A stretch of 64,000 bases of DNA from Globisporangium splendens (Eukaryota; Oomycota; Peronosporomycetes; Pythiales; Pythiaceae). Under the pieces are notes generated by a model. It did not search any database. It saw nothing but the letters and a program-made list of their open reading frames with translations, and was not told the DNA's origin. The DNA lies in NCBI GenBank assembly GCA_006386115.1, contig VFIW01000086.1, forward strand, positions 124,001 through 188,000. Direction: 5' to 3'. A program made the translations under genes and the position numbers. Positions 1-11,600 of this stretch are shown in pieces. Positions within the stretch are counted from its first letter, which is position 1, and each line of letters begins with the position of its first letter.

Positions 1-1120
1 CGCCGTTTGTATGTGCTGGCGCTTGCGGGATCGTACGCACTCGAATGCCGACAGCATTGCTGAGTGCGACGAGAAGTCCATTTGCTGCATCTTCAAGCGG
101 TGAGAGCGGTGCGGATGACGACGTCTTGAGTAGCGGCAGCCCACACGAATACGCATCTTGAGGCACGTTGTGTGCCAGGCTTTTTTCTTGTTCCAGTGAA
201 GACACTGCTGGCTTGCCGAGCTCTGGGTACGGATGGAACTCCAAGCGATATGACGCCTGCTCACCGTTCTCTTCGCCTTCAACACCAGTTCCGTACAGAT
301 CCAGCACGAAGACTCCGTTCGACGGCACTTCTTCAAAGCGCAATGCGTTTCCACCATCATCGGTGCTCGTGATCGCCACAGAACTGAGACACAAGCGCGC
401 GAGTGTGTGCTGCGAAATCGACGTTGCGACGACTTCGCCATTCGATGAGTTACTCGCTAAATCACTGAGCACGTTGCACTGTTCACCCGCGGCGTCCGCG
501 CAATGGTGCAGCAGACTTCGTCGTCCAAAGCGGTCATGGCCGAAGTACAATCGCTGTGTCGCGCGGTGGAACCACACGAATGCAAACGGACCGTGGATGT
601 GGTGCACCACGTCAAGAATGCGTTGTCTTGTGCGCTCGTCAGCATCAGCGCCATCCTCGTCGATCACGGTCTGCGATACACGACGTAGCTCCTCGGACAG
701 GTACTTTGTGTCATTCTCATGCACGCCAATGGCGTCCGACACACCGCCAAACACCTCGCCGTTCCAGCACAGCACGTTGCCATCGGCGTCCACGACAGGC
801 TGTGGGAACAACGCGTCGCCACGGAGATGCAGCACTGAAGCGTACACGGTCAAGTCGTACGGTGCATGCTTGTGTTGATGTTGATGGTGGCGCGGAGTCA
901 ACGCAATGATGCGCTTGTCGACGTGGTCGGGTCCTCGCTGATGCAACTTCCGCAGCAGTTCCTGCTCGAATCTCGCGCCGACGCGGCTGCAATCGATGCC
1001 ACCGGTACTACAGGCGCTGTTGCTGCTAGTGGCAGTACTGGTGGCGGTCGGGATGGCGGCATCGGCGCCTGCGGAGGCAGACGAAGAGAGCGCTTCCAGC
1101 ACCAATGCGATGCCGCACAT
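1..1120 (-). CDS. ASNSD1: ASNSD1-like asparagine synthetase domain protein (3' end beyond window)
   Basis: An open frame on the minus strand starts at the ATG at 1120-1118 and stays open to base 1, giving about 373 residues of an incomplete protein. The product begins MCGI, so Cys2 is the expected N-terminal nucleophile of a class II glutamine amidotransferase once Met1 is removed. Further seen motifs are RGPDH near residue 63, LHLRGD, WNGEVFGG, and HGPFAFVWFH followed by LYFGHDRFGRRSLL, all in the order found in the amidotransferase domain of ASNSD1-type proteins. The C-terminal ATP-pyrophosphatase (asparagine synthetase) half should lie to the left of the window; its start may be the LLVALSNAVGIRVR segment. 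A low-complexity Ala/Ser/Thr stretch at residues 10-40 interrupts the domain. It is transcribed divergently from the lipase gene at 1693. ASNSD1 proteins are widespread in eukaryotes but their reaction is poorly defined, so enzymatic activity is inference. Confidence 0.87.
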   Translation of the reverse strand, partial: MCGIALVLEALSSSASAGADAAIPTATSTATSSNSACSTGGIDCSRVGARFEQELLRKLHQRGPDHVDKRIIALTPRHHQHQHKHAPYDLTVYASVLHLRGDALFPQPVVDADGNVLCWNGEVFGGVSDAIGVHENDTKYLSEELRRVSQTVIDEDGADADERTRQRILDVVHHIHGPFAFVWFHRATQRLYFGHDRFGRRSLLHHCADAAGEQCNVLSDLASNSSNGEVVATSISQHTLARLCLSSVAITSTDDGGNALRFEEVPSNGVFVLDLYGTGVEGEENGEQASYRLEFHPYPELGKPAVSSLEQEKSLAHNVPQDAYSCGLPLLKTSSSAPLSPLEDAANGLLVALSNAVGIRVRTIPQAPAHTNG

Positions 1121-1692
1121 GATGGATGTTTTTGTTTTGTTTGTTGTTGTTGTTGTGAGTCGATTGGTGGAGTCACTGGTGGTTCATAACCAGTCTGTTA
1201 GGAACGTGCAAGCACATTTTGCGACTGTCAGTTGCTCGAGCTCTGTTTGAGAGAAACAAGCATTCCTTTGTGTACCAGATCTGTGGAATTTCATATATTG
1301 TAAAGCCGATCTGTTCTTTATAAACATTGGATATTGAATCTGTTTATGATATCCTTCGAAAGTTGATTTAAGAGTTCGATGGTGTTCACAGGACCCAGCG
1401 ATTACAGGAATGTACCATTCAAAGCGGTACAAGCAGCCACTGTGATCTGACAACTGCTCGTCGATCTTCAAGCAGAGGAATCACGTCGGACGAGAAGCAG
1501 CGGGTACATGGAAAAAAACTTCTCCTTGCTCTCTCACTGACGACAGCTCATTAGGCATTCGGACAAGAAAACAGACAGCACTGCTATTCTCTCTTCTAGC
1601 GCGCTCGTTACTGCCGCCTTCCCAGCCTCTGTAGTGTCCACCAGCGTGTCGAGAAGCGAAGAGCTACGTTCGCCCGTCCTCCATTTCCCACC
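1121..1692. other. Divergent intergenic region (ASNSD1-like / lipase A)
   Basis: This 572-bp gap separates two divergently transcribed genes and must hold both promoters. A GT/TTG-rich stretch lies at 1127-1158, next to the ASNSD1 start. A candidate Inr-FPR element for the lipase lies at 1546-1562. No further gene is supported. Confidence 0.6.
1546..1562 (+). promoter_or_regulatory. Candidate oomycete Inr+FPR core promoter element
   Basis: The sequence GCTCATTAGGCATTCGG resembles the oomycete transcription start element (core GCTCATTYYNCAWTTT), with mismatches in the middle and at the 3' end. It lies 147 bp upstream of the lipase A start codon on the same strand. The match is by eye only. 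Confidence 0.35.
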
Positions 1693-2808
1693 ATGCCGCC
1701 GATCACTTCGCTTGCGTCCCCCTCGTACGTCCATGACCCGTCCAAGCTGCAATACGTGGAGGCGCGTTTCAAGAACGATCGCGGGAAAAGCATGTTCTAC
1801 TGCGCGTTCTTCCCACCTGCGACGAGCCAAGTCCCCCTACGCGGCGTCGTGCTGTTCCTGCATGGCATTGGCGAGCACTCACACCGATTCACACACGTAT
1901 ACGAGCAGCTGTGCGCCAACAATTACGGTGTGATCGCGTACGATATGATCGCACATGGACGGAGCGACTGTGAAGTGGAGGGCGTGCGCGGCCATGGCGA
2001 GAAGTTCCAGCATTTCGTCGACGATACGAACCGGTTTATCAGCGTCGCGAAAGAGAGCGTGATCCCGCAGATGCTACCGGCGAGCTCTCGCAGTGTCACT
2101 CCGCCACCGCTGATCTTTATGGGGATCTCGTTCGGTTGTCTCGTGGGGCTACACACGATTCTCTCGAAGGTGCACCAGTTCCGCGCGGCTGTGCTGGCAT
2201 CTCCCGCCATCTCTGTCGAGTACACGCTCATCCTTCGCATGATGTCGGTGCTCAGCAAGTCGCTCTCGTGGCTGATTCCGACGGCAAAGATCGTGCCGGG
2301 CGTGAACTTTGCAGGTGCGTCGCTGCATCAGCCACACGCTCAGATCATAACGAAGCTTGTGCATAACTTTGTGATGATTTTGTTGCTTTTGTGTGTCGTA
2401 GGTCTGTGCCGAGATCCTGCTTTTGTCGAAAACTACATGGCGGACCCGTTAAACGTGACGGATAACCTCACAGCGCGCATGGGTGAGCAGGCCATGACGG
2501 CCATGAACGCGCTCGCGGCCAACCGTGCCTGCGAGGACCCGAACAGCTCGTTCTGTGCGATCTCGTTGCTCATCGTACAGGGCACGGGCGACATTGTCAC
2601 GAGTGTGCCTCTCGCGAGAGCATTCTACAACCGCATCGCGACCAAGGACAAAGAGTTCAAAGAGTATAAGGGCCTGTTCCACTGCATCTTCAACGAGCCA
2701 GAGAAACAGGAGGTCATGGACTACATCACACAGTGGCTTGACGCGCGCACGTCCGACAGCCCCGCGTCAGCGTCGGCAATGATGGCGCAGATTCCGTCCA
2801 AATTGTGA
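1693..2808 (+). CDS. Monoacylglycerol lipase-like alpha/beta-hydrolase A
   Basis: Two exons, 1693-2314 and 2402-2808, encode 342 residues. The 87-bp intron (2315-2401) starts GTGCGT and ends GTCGTAG. Splicing joins VNFA to GLCRDPAF, matching the lipase paralogues at 37157 and 56449, which have no intron here. The intron is a multiple of three without stops, so the unspliced frame is also open. Family motifs are present: LHGIGEHSHRF (the HG oxyanion region), the nucleophile elbow GISFG with Ser146, an Asp in QGTGDIVTS and the His in GLFHCIFNE. These are the catalytic triad of monoglyceride lipase/lysophospholipase enzymes, which release fatty acid from monoacylglycerol. No signal peptide is evident, so a cytosolic or lipid-droplet role is likely. 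The exact substrate is not shown. Confidence 0.88.
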   Translation: MPPITSLASPSYVHDPSKLQYVEARFKNDRGKSMFYCAFFPPATSQVPLRGVVLFLHGIGEHSHRFTHVYEQLCANNYGVIAYDMIAHGRSDCEVEGVRGHGEKFQHFVDDTNRFISVAKESVIPQMLPASSRSVTPPPLIFMGISFGCLVGLHTILSKVHQFRAAVLASPAISVEYTLILRMMSVLSKSLSWLIPTAKIVPGVNFAGASLHQPHAQIITKLVHNFVMILLLLCVVGLCRDPAFVENYMADPLNVTDNLTARMGEQAMTAMNALAANRACEDPNSSFCAISLLIVQGTGDIVTSVPLARAFYNRIATKDKEFKEYKGLFHCIFNEPEKQEVMDYITQWLDARTSDSPASASAMMAQIPSKL

Positions 2809-3739
2809 GAGCACTACTGTGCATACGTGGGGGGAGTTCAGTAAATTGTGTATGCTGCTACAACAATGGATGCTAGGGAAGATCTCACGAAACGAATAGC
2901 CTGAATGAGATAAGACAGAGCAATGTACAGCAGCAAGCGCTGAACGGAGGACACGATCCATGTGAAGAGCTTGCATGTATTTTTCTTGTTTTGCTGCAGT
3001 GGTTCTAGGTGACTCCACATGTCTGCGACAGCGAGGTGGTGCTGCACCATGCAGTTGCAGACAGCAATGCCCAGTCTCGCCATTTTCGCAATCGCTTATG
3101 CTTGCCCACTCGTCGTCACCAAAACCATATTGATACAGCACGCAAGAGCCACCAGTTGGCTGCGAGGCGGTTGTGCGCTTGCGTTATGCAAACACTGTTC
3201 TTGCGTAGCATCAAGCGAGCGAAACACACGAGCTGACGCAATGGAGGTGGAGCTTTCGTGTCCTGCATATCCGAAATCACCGTACCTCTGGAAGCATCCC
3301 AACCAATAAAACGCTGCTGCATGTAGACACTCAAACTCGCAGTGCTCTCTAGACAAGCACTCTATGCGTCTGCCCTATGGGTTCTTTCTCCAAGCGCAAT
3401 GCGGTGGATTGCACAAGGCAGGCAACCATGGTCAAAGTGTCCAAGTGAGCTGGTCACATGGCTGCTCTTTTTACGACTCTCTCTCTCTCTCTTAAAACCG
3501 TGAGGTTGCACGAAGGTTTTCGCTCTTGTTGTGTGCGTAAAAACCCAATTGGAAGCGTATTTACGCGCCAGTATTCGTTTTTACAGTCTCGTCCATGCAT
3601 TTCGGGAGGTTTTGGCAAACGATTGGCGTTGGGCCTCCCCGCCAGCGCTTTTGGTGCTGCAAAAGCGTCTCCGTGGCGAAAAAGCAGCGAGGGATTTCAT
3701 TCGTTTTAGCATCAGAACGGGAGAAGAAAACCGAGAACA
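2809..3739. other. Intergenic region, lipase A to eL34
   Basis: A 931-bp gap without a supportable gene. It should hold the 3' end of the lipase transcript and the eL34 promoter. A short CT microsatellite lies at 3478-3492. Short open frames here look random. Confidence 0.5.
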
Positions 3740-4754
3740 ATGGTCAAGAACGTTCGTGTGACTTACCGCCGCAGACACTCGTACGCTACCAAGTCCAATG
3801 GCATCAAGGCCGTGAAGACCCCTGGTAAGTAGTGGATATATGAGCCACACAGGAAATGCGCATAGCACAGCACACGCACACACACAGACACGAAGGAGCG
3901 ATTGGTGGCGGCGAATGCGGCGTTGGGGACGACATGGCGGATTTCGGATGGAGTGGGGATACGCAGCAACACGACCAGTGATGAGCGTGTGGGAGTCGAC
4001 GACTGGATGGCGTAATAAGAGGAATCAATGGCGTATTGCTGCGTGGTTGTGAAGGAGCAGCACAGACATGGGACGCGATCAATGCAATAGACAAGTCGAA
4101 GGTGCCTCGACGATGCCTGTTGCAGTCGTGGTGGAAGTGAGCTCGCAATGTGACTGCTGCGGTTACAGGCGAGACGACACAGCCGACTATAGTGGCTCCA
4201 TTCAGCATCGGAGGGATGGATGGTGTTCAGGGATGCGCTGTCGCTGCATGTCGATGTTTGTCTCCAGTGGTGCAGCTACCCGACGCCGCTGACAGATCGA
4301 TCGTGTCTTTCGTGTGTGTGCGGGACGTTTATCCAATTGTCAACACAGTGAGCTAATTTGTATGTGTGTTCATCGTTGCTTGATGTCGTGCAGGTGGTGT
4401 GTTGGTCGCCCAGTACCGCAAGAAGCGTTGCGCTGGTCCAAAGTGCGGTGACTGCAAGCAATCCTTGAAGGGAGTAAGTAGCAGCATCCCATTGTGATCG
4501 TCCGGTTGGAGCCAATTGAGCACAGCATGCTAATGATTACTGAACGTTGTTGGTGCTGTAATGAACAGATCAAGCACTTGTCGCCAAAGGAGTACAAGAA
4601 CGTGAGCAAGACCCAGCGCACTGTGTCCCGTGCCTACGGTGGCTCCCGCTGCGCCAACTGCGTGCGTCAGCGCATCGTGCGCGCCTTCCTGATTGAAGAA
4701 CAAAAGATCGTGAAGAAGGTGCTTCTCGAAAAGATGAAGAAGAAGTCCGCTTAG
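3740..4754 (+). CDS. RPL34: 60S ribosomal protein eL34
   Basis: Three exons, 3740-3824, 4394-4473 and 4569-4754, encode 116 residues. Both introns have GTAAGT/GTAAGTA donors and CAG acceptors, and phases join correctly (1, then 0). The N-terminus [20 protein letters not shown] matches the eL34 start. Two CxxC zinc pairs are visible, CAGPKCGDC in exon 2 and CANC in exon 3. The stretch VSRAYGG...[14 protein letters not shown] is the eL34 signature, and the tail is Lys-rich. eL34 is a component of the large cytosolic ribosomal subunit. Intron 1 (569 bp) is long for an oomycete; intron 2 is 95 bp with a CTAAT branch-like motif. A 5' intron close to the start codon is common in ribosomal protein genes. 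Confidence 0.96.
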
Positions 4755-5644
4755 ATCGCTTCTTCTATCTAGGTTTCCTAATCCTTCTTCCCGTGCAATG
4801 AAAAGTTACTGTTGCGACTTTCCACTATCTCCCCACCATCTCGTTGCTGGAGTGCCTGACTATTGCGTGCTAATTTGGCTCTGTTAGCATGGACTATGGT
4901 GTTATCTACTGCAGCATGCATAGAAAGCAGCATTGTTCTACGCAAAGACACAAGTGTAGAGATCTCTTTCTGTCGCTGTCTGTCCTCCCTCCTCTTCTGA
5001 AGCCTTCATTTCTCGGCTGTGTTCGTCATTGCTATTGGCCATAATTGCATCAGGATTTGGCCCTGTTGAGCTGCCTCCATTGCATGCATACGAAGCAGAA
5101 CACTACCATGTCATCACCTGCATGCACTGTATGCATGGTAGCCATCCATACACGTACACCAGTCCGTCATTGTCCTCCATTACAAGGATCTATTTGCTCG
5201 ATGTGAATGAATCCATGGGAGCCAGTAATCTCCAAAAGCGAAACTTGCATACTGTACTTTGCTATCTACTACCCCATGGAGTCGCTATTCTTTCTTCCCC
5301 CTCCCCCTGTTTAAAACACTCACTGCTTTGCCGCCTGTGGAAGAGCTTCAAGGAAGAGAAAGAAAGAAAGCGAGAAAGAAGCGGCGAACGGAAAGCGTGG
5401 TGCGTGCGCTTCAAGCAGTGCGGAATCGACTTTTCCCTGCGGTTCATGCGCATCGGAGGGTACGACGCTGTTCTCCGTTCAATTCGCAAGCGATCGGTGT
5501 CTTTTGAGCTGCGACTTCTGTAATATTCGATCCACACGGTGCGCGCAAAGTGAGCTGTTCACCTGGTGGTCGCACAAGCGCACATAGAAGCAGAAAGAAG
5601 GAGAAGAAGAGAAGAAGCAGACGAGAAGATAACAAACGGACAGG
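4755..5644. other. Intergenic region, eL34 to TOR
   Basis: An 890-bp gap. The last 100 bp before the TOR start are purine-rich (repeated GAAG/AGAA around 5585-5635), probably 5' UTR. Several ATG triplets between 5029 and 5320 would lie upstream of the TOR start if transcribed. No gene is supported. Confidence 0.5.
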
Positions 5645-8600
5645 ATGCAGTACAAGGAGCGCGAGCACGTGGAGAGTCTGCTGGCGCAGCTGGTGAAGCG
5701 ATTGAAGACGAAAGACGCGGTCGCGCGGCAGCAGTTTGCCAAGGAGCTGTACACGTTTGTCGCGACACTCTCGAGGCAATTGACATCTGAGACGTTCGCG
5801 AAAGTGCTACAGCAGCTCACGCCGCAGCTGTACGCGCTGATGCAGTCCTCGAATGAGCTGGATCAGCTGGGCGGTCTCGCGGCGATCGATTTGCTGATTG
5901 ATATCTCGAATGAAGACCAGATCATCCGATTCGCGAACTATCTGCGCAATTTCCTGACGCAGCCGAATACGTCTCGCGCGGCGCTGATCGCGGCATCGAC
6001 GGCGCTTGGTCACCTTGCGTCGTCGAATAAAACGAGCGGCGTTAGCGGTACATTGGTCGCAGCATTTGTCGACTTCGAAGTGAAGCGCGCGTTTGAATGG
6101 CTGCAAGGCGAGCGACAAGAAGCGATTTTCAGCCAGCGTCGACTGGCAGCCTGTTTTGTGTTGCGTGAGCTTGCGCGGTCGGCGCCAACGCTCTTCCATG
6201 TGAATCTCACGACGTTTTTCCAGTCGATTTGGGGTGCAATTCGTGATACCCGTGTTGAAATTCGAGAAGCTGCGACCGAAGCGTTGAGCGCATGCCTCCA
6301 ATTGATTACACGTCGACAAACGCGCCATCGAGTGCAGTGGTACTGCAAGGTGTACGATCAAGTGTTTGAAGGGCTCAACGTTGGACGAACAGGGGCTGGA
6401 AGCGGCGTGGCAAGCGGACACAGCGGAGCCTCTACGCTGACGATCACAGCATCTTCTCCTGCCTCAGGCACTGTAACGACTTCGTGGGAGTGTGTCCATG
6501 GATCGCTCCTGGTTATTGGCGAGCTGCTTCAGCACACCGGTGGGTTCATGGTACCTCGTTTCCGTGAAGTCTGTGATACGGTGTTGCTATACAAGGATGC
6601 GAAAGAGAAGCTTGTCAACCGGACGGTGTGCGCGTTGCTCCCTCAACTTGCGGAGTTCTGCTCCGATGCCTTCATTCGCCACTATTTAAACGTCACGCTG
6701 AGCCACCTCATGAAGCGTATCGCGACCAATACGTCGTCGTCCGAGCGTGGCATTGCGTTTTTGTCTCTGGGTCGACTGGCGCTGGCGATTGGTGACCATA
6801 TCATACCCCAGTTGCCCCCCATTGTCAAGCTAGTAAAAGAAGGGCTAGCTACCTACACGCGCAAGAAGAAATCCAAGAACAAGATGTTTTGCATCGAGAC
6901 ACTGACATGTGTGGCAAATCTATCGCGCGCTCTTGGCGCCAAGTTCGAGAAGTACCTGTTTGATGATCTGCTGGAGATTATGATGCAAGGTGGGCTCACA
7001 GATGAGCTCATTGACGCTTTGACCGAGATTGTCGCCAGCATTCCGAGTGCATTGCCGATCGTGCAGGAGCGGCTGCTGAACGAAATTTCGATTATTTTGC
7101 GTGGTGTCCCGTTTTCTCAAGGATCAAGCCTTCTATCCGTTGGAAGTGGCGCATCTGGGGATGGTTCGAGCAGTGTTGATGCCACAGATCAAGCACATTC
7201 CGAAAAGTTATCGACTCCCGTCAAACAATCTGCCGTTCAAGCTCTGTTTTCTTCGATGAAGCGAGGATCGATGGTTCTTGTTGGCTCTACTGGCTTCACA
7301 TCTTCATCGTCCTTCGTGGATGACGATAATTTGTCTAGTTCTGCCGTGAACGGCTTGGTATCGTCGAATGCTATTGTTCATCAGTCACCCGGGTTGCTCA
7401 TGAAAGGAGATACTGGGGATGAGATTGATATTATTCTATTGTCGCTGCGAACGCTGAGCTACTTCGACTTTAGTGGAAATTTCTGCTTGCTACCTTTTGT
7501 TCGCGATTGTGTGGCGTTGTATCTCAAGAATCCGGACCCTCGCATTCGGAAACAGGCTGTGATCACATGCAGTAAGCTTCTGCTACCACCTGGAAGTCCA
7601 ATTGCCGGGATGCATAGAGGCAATCTGTCATCCAGCATGTTTGCTGGTAACGGACAAGGAGCAGCGATGCCGTCGTCTCTGCAGTTGCCGTCTCAGGTGC
7701 GAAATGGATGGAGTAATGTGACGAAGCGAGGACCAAGTGGCAGAGTTATTGATCAAGTGCTTACGCAGCTTCTACAAGTTGGTATTTCGGATATGGACGT
7801 GAATGTGAGAAAGAGCGTGACGGACTCGTTAGACGAGAGGTTCGATGAACTCATGAGCCAAGAAGCGCATTTGACGATGGTGTTCACCTCTCTCAATGAT
7901 GAGAACGCTGAAATTCGTGAGAAGGCGATGCAGTTGCTTGAACGACTGGCACCTCGCAATCCTGCGTTTGTGATGCCATCGCTGCGGCGTGTCTTGATCC
8001 AATTGCTCACAGAGTTAGAGCACACTTCGGACATGCGGATGCGAGAGGAAAGTACACGGCTTCTTGGATACCTGATTCGTGGAGCCCAGCATCTCATCGA
8101 CCCGTACATCGTTCGAATTTTACAAGTTTTGCTTCCGAAACTCGTCCAAGGAAATGCTACGCTCGCGATCGCCGTTTTGAAAACAATCGGAGAGCTAGCT
8201 CTGGTCTCGCAGAACCAGATCGCTGCGTATGAGCATTACCTGTTCCCGCTGATCATTAACACTCTGCAAGACCACTCGTCAATTGAGAAAAGGCAGATCG
8301 CACTTCAAACTTTGGGTCAGCTGGCAGGGAGTACTGGTTGCGTGATTCGCCCGTACTTAGCATCTCCAAAACTCTTGGAGATTTTACTGAGCTTGCTTCA
8401 GCATACTGCATCAACCCCATGGCCATTGCGTCGTGAAGCGATGAAAACCATTGGTATCTTGGGTGCACTGGACCCATACAAGTACAAGTTGTGCATCTCA
8501 AGAGCATCACTGCAAGAAGCCAACGATGCTGTTTCGACAAGTAAAGCAGGTGCCAAAGACGATAAAGAAGGTGCAGAAAATCCCAGATTGGAAGCCGTGA

Positions 8601-11600
8601 TGGATGGATCTCAGCCTCAGTACAATTATCCCAAACTGGAATTGGACTTGAAAGCACTCGGCGTAGCAAGTGACTTTTCGAGTTTCACAATGAAGAATAC
8701 AGGTGAAGTTCTTGATGAAAAGCAGCAGATTGAGCTTCAGCTGTTTACAGCAGCGCCGATCGGAACCCGACGACCTGATGCAGGCAGTACCAGAGCTATA
8801 GCAGCGTCTAACGAGGCCGGTTCATATGCGATGTCAGTCAGCCAGTCAGCCGGTGCTACTGCCTCTTCTGCATCTGCCTTGGGGAGAAACAAGACCTCAG
8901 CGGCTATGAGTGTCTACGGAGACGACAAGTTTGATTTTGAGAGTACATTGCTGGACAGTGACATGGAACTCGACCCAACTGAACTCTCCCCATCTTCGGA
9001 AGCATACTTTCCAACTGTTGCTATCCACGCGCTGCTTCGGATCCTGAAAGAGCCGTCATTGAGTATGCATCACCATGGCGTAATCCAGGCGATCATGTTC
9101 ATCTTCAAGAGTCTCTCGATCCAGTGTGTGCCTTTCCTGAAGTACATTCTACCTCCATTTTTGAGGAGTTTGTCAAGGTGCGAGCCGCGCCTTCGGGAGT
9201 CTTTGTTTTTGCAACTTACGAACTTGATCTCCATCGTGAATGCCCACATGAAGCCGTTTTTCCCACCAATTATGGCACTTGCGCTTCGCTTTTGGAATTC
9301 CCACTTGTCGCAAATTATTCGCCTGATGGAGAAAATAAGCCAAGCTGCACCTCAAGAGTTCCGCGCCGAGTATTTTCCAAAGCTGCTGCCCAAAATCCTC
9401 GAAGTCTTGCAACCCCTTCCAGAATTGTTCAATATCGGAGGTCTTCAGCATGGCGAGGGAGGTGATCGCACGTCAGGTGGCGGAAATATGCCGGGCGGAG
9501 GAACTGTCAAGAATGCGCTCTCAGGTTCGCCGCTCTTAGATGCTTCAGGCGCGATGAGTGCATCAAACCTGTCGCATCTCGGTGGTGGAGCGTCTCACGT
9601 TGGGAACGACCATGCTGCTCATGCTCAATCAATCAGCGGAGGTCGTGTGGCAGGCACTGTTGCAGGTAGCGACGGATTGTTTCTTGGTGGCTATGATTCT
9701 GGTGCGCGTGGAGGATTAAATAGTATCGATGCGCTGAAGAAGCTGGGAGGTAAAACCAGCAGTGGTGGCGTTGTCGCGGCGATTCAAGTTCAAGTTGTGC
9801 AATCGCTGATTGTATTCCGCGACGCCGTTGAAGACTACGTCTACTTGGTTGTACCAGCTCTTGCTCGTTTGATGGAAAATGTGGAAACACCGTTGGACGT
9901 CAAGATCATGGCTATCTATGCCTTCTCGCGCATTTGCATCGTCTCAAAATTTGAGCACTACGCAGGCGCTCGAATCCTCCAACCGTTTGCACGAGTGGCA
10001 AAGCAAATTTCTGCGAAAGGCTCGAATTTCTTCAGCCGGGCGGGAAGTTCAAGTGCAAGCAATTCGAGTGCTATTCCAATTGCTGCTGGTTTAGGAAACG
10101 GAGCTGGCGGTCTGCCAGCTGTACCCGCGACGAGAGCTGAGGCGACCAAGTTTTCAGAAGTGATGCTTTTTGCACTGTGCGCAATGGCGTATCAGTTGCA
10201 GCATGACATCTTGAACTTCGAGCCACTGGTATTGCAAATCATTGCTTCTCTTCCATCACAGCACGAAACGTCAACAGAGGAAATTACGCAGTTGGTCTAT
10301 CGAGCATTAGACACTCTTCGTCGAGGCGAAGCCCTGTCGATCAGTTTGTTGGACGACCCGGTGTTCTTGAACAGCAGTGTGAAAACTATCTTTTTAGAAG
10401 TTCAAGCGGCTACAGGAGGTTCTGGTGCTGGCAACACAGCGCTCGGTTCCGCACCGTCATCGAATGTGCGCCTTCATGTAAACCAGCAAAACCTGCGCCG
10501 AGCATGGGAAGCATCACAGAGAAGTACAAAAGAAGACTGGATAGAGTGGATGCGACGGTTCTCGATTGAGTTGCTTCGTGAGTCTCCATCGGCGGCATTG
10601 CGGTCATGCTGTGCACTGGCTCAAGCGTACAACCCTCTTGCGCGAGCACTTTTCAATCCAGCCTTTGTATCGTGTTGGAATGAGTTGTATGAGCAATACC
10701 AAGACTATCTCGTGCGCGCACTAGAAACCGCTTTTCAAAGCGATACCATCCCTGCAGAAATTCTGCAGACATTACTCAACCTGGCTGAGTTTATGGAGCA
10801 TGATGTCGAGGCACTTCCGATCGATATTCGTGAACTTGGAGAGCTTGCGCAGAAGTGCCATGCGTACGCGAAAGCACTGCACTACAAAGAGCTGGAGTTC
10901 CATACGTCACCAAGCACATGCATTGAAGCGTTGATTTCGATAAACAACCAACTCGGTCAACCTGAAGCGGCAGTAGGGATCCTGAAGTATGCTCAGCAGC
11001 ATCACAAAAGCGTAATTCAAGTCAAGGAGACCTGGTACGAGAAGCTTCAAGACTGGAAAGCTGCTTTAGATCTGTATGACCGAAAGATGGCCGAGTCCGA
11101 AGCTCAGTCGAGTGGGGCTTATTCTTTAGACATTCAGGTCTGTATTGGGAAAATGAGATGCCTGGAGGCGTTGGGAGAATGGGAAGAGCTGGCAGCTTTA
11201 GCTGACAAGGTGTGGAAGCACTTGCACGCGCAACCTCCAGAGCCTCCTCAGCGCCGTGTGACAGCGAGCGCAAGTAGATTACTACCTCGAGCAAACTCCG
11301 GCTCAAGTACTGCCAGTATGCAATCAAGTTTTCATCGCGCGAGTAGTTTTTCTGGGTCCACGAGCAGCGCCCCCGGTTCAAGTACACACTTGCCACTCAG
11401 TATGGACGATCGAGAGGAGAATTCACTGAAAAGAGTTGCAATGATGGGTGCGCGGGCCAGTTGGTGTCTTTCTCAATGGGACAACATGACTCAATACATT
11501 ACGGAATGTACCCCAGCGCCTACACTTTCAGTCGCGTCGGGATCGGAGGAGTCAGATACTCAACTGTGTCTGTATCGCTCAGTGCTAGCTGTGCATCGCG

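Noticed and set aside
3825..4393. snoRNA inside the long eL34 intron 1
   Set aside because: A box C-like GTGATGA occurs near 3976, but no CTGA box D at suitable distance and no terminal stem was found.
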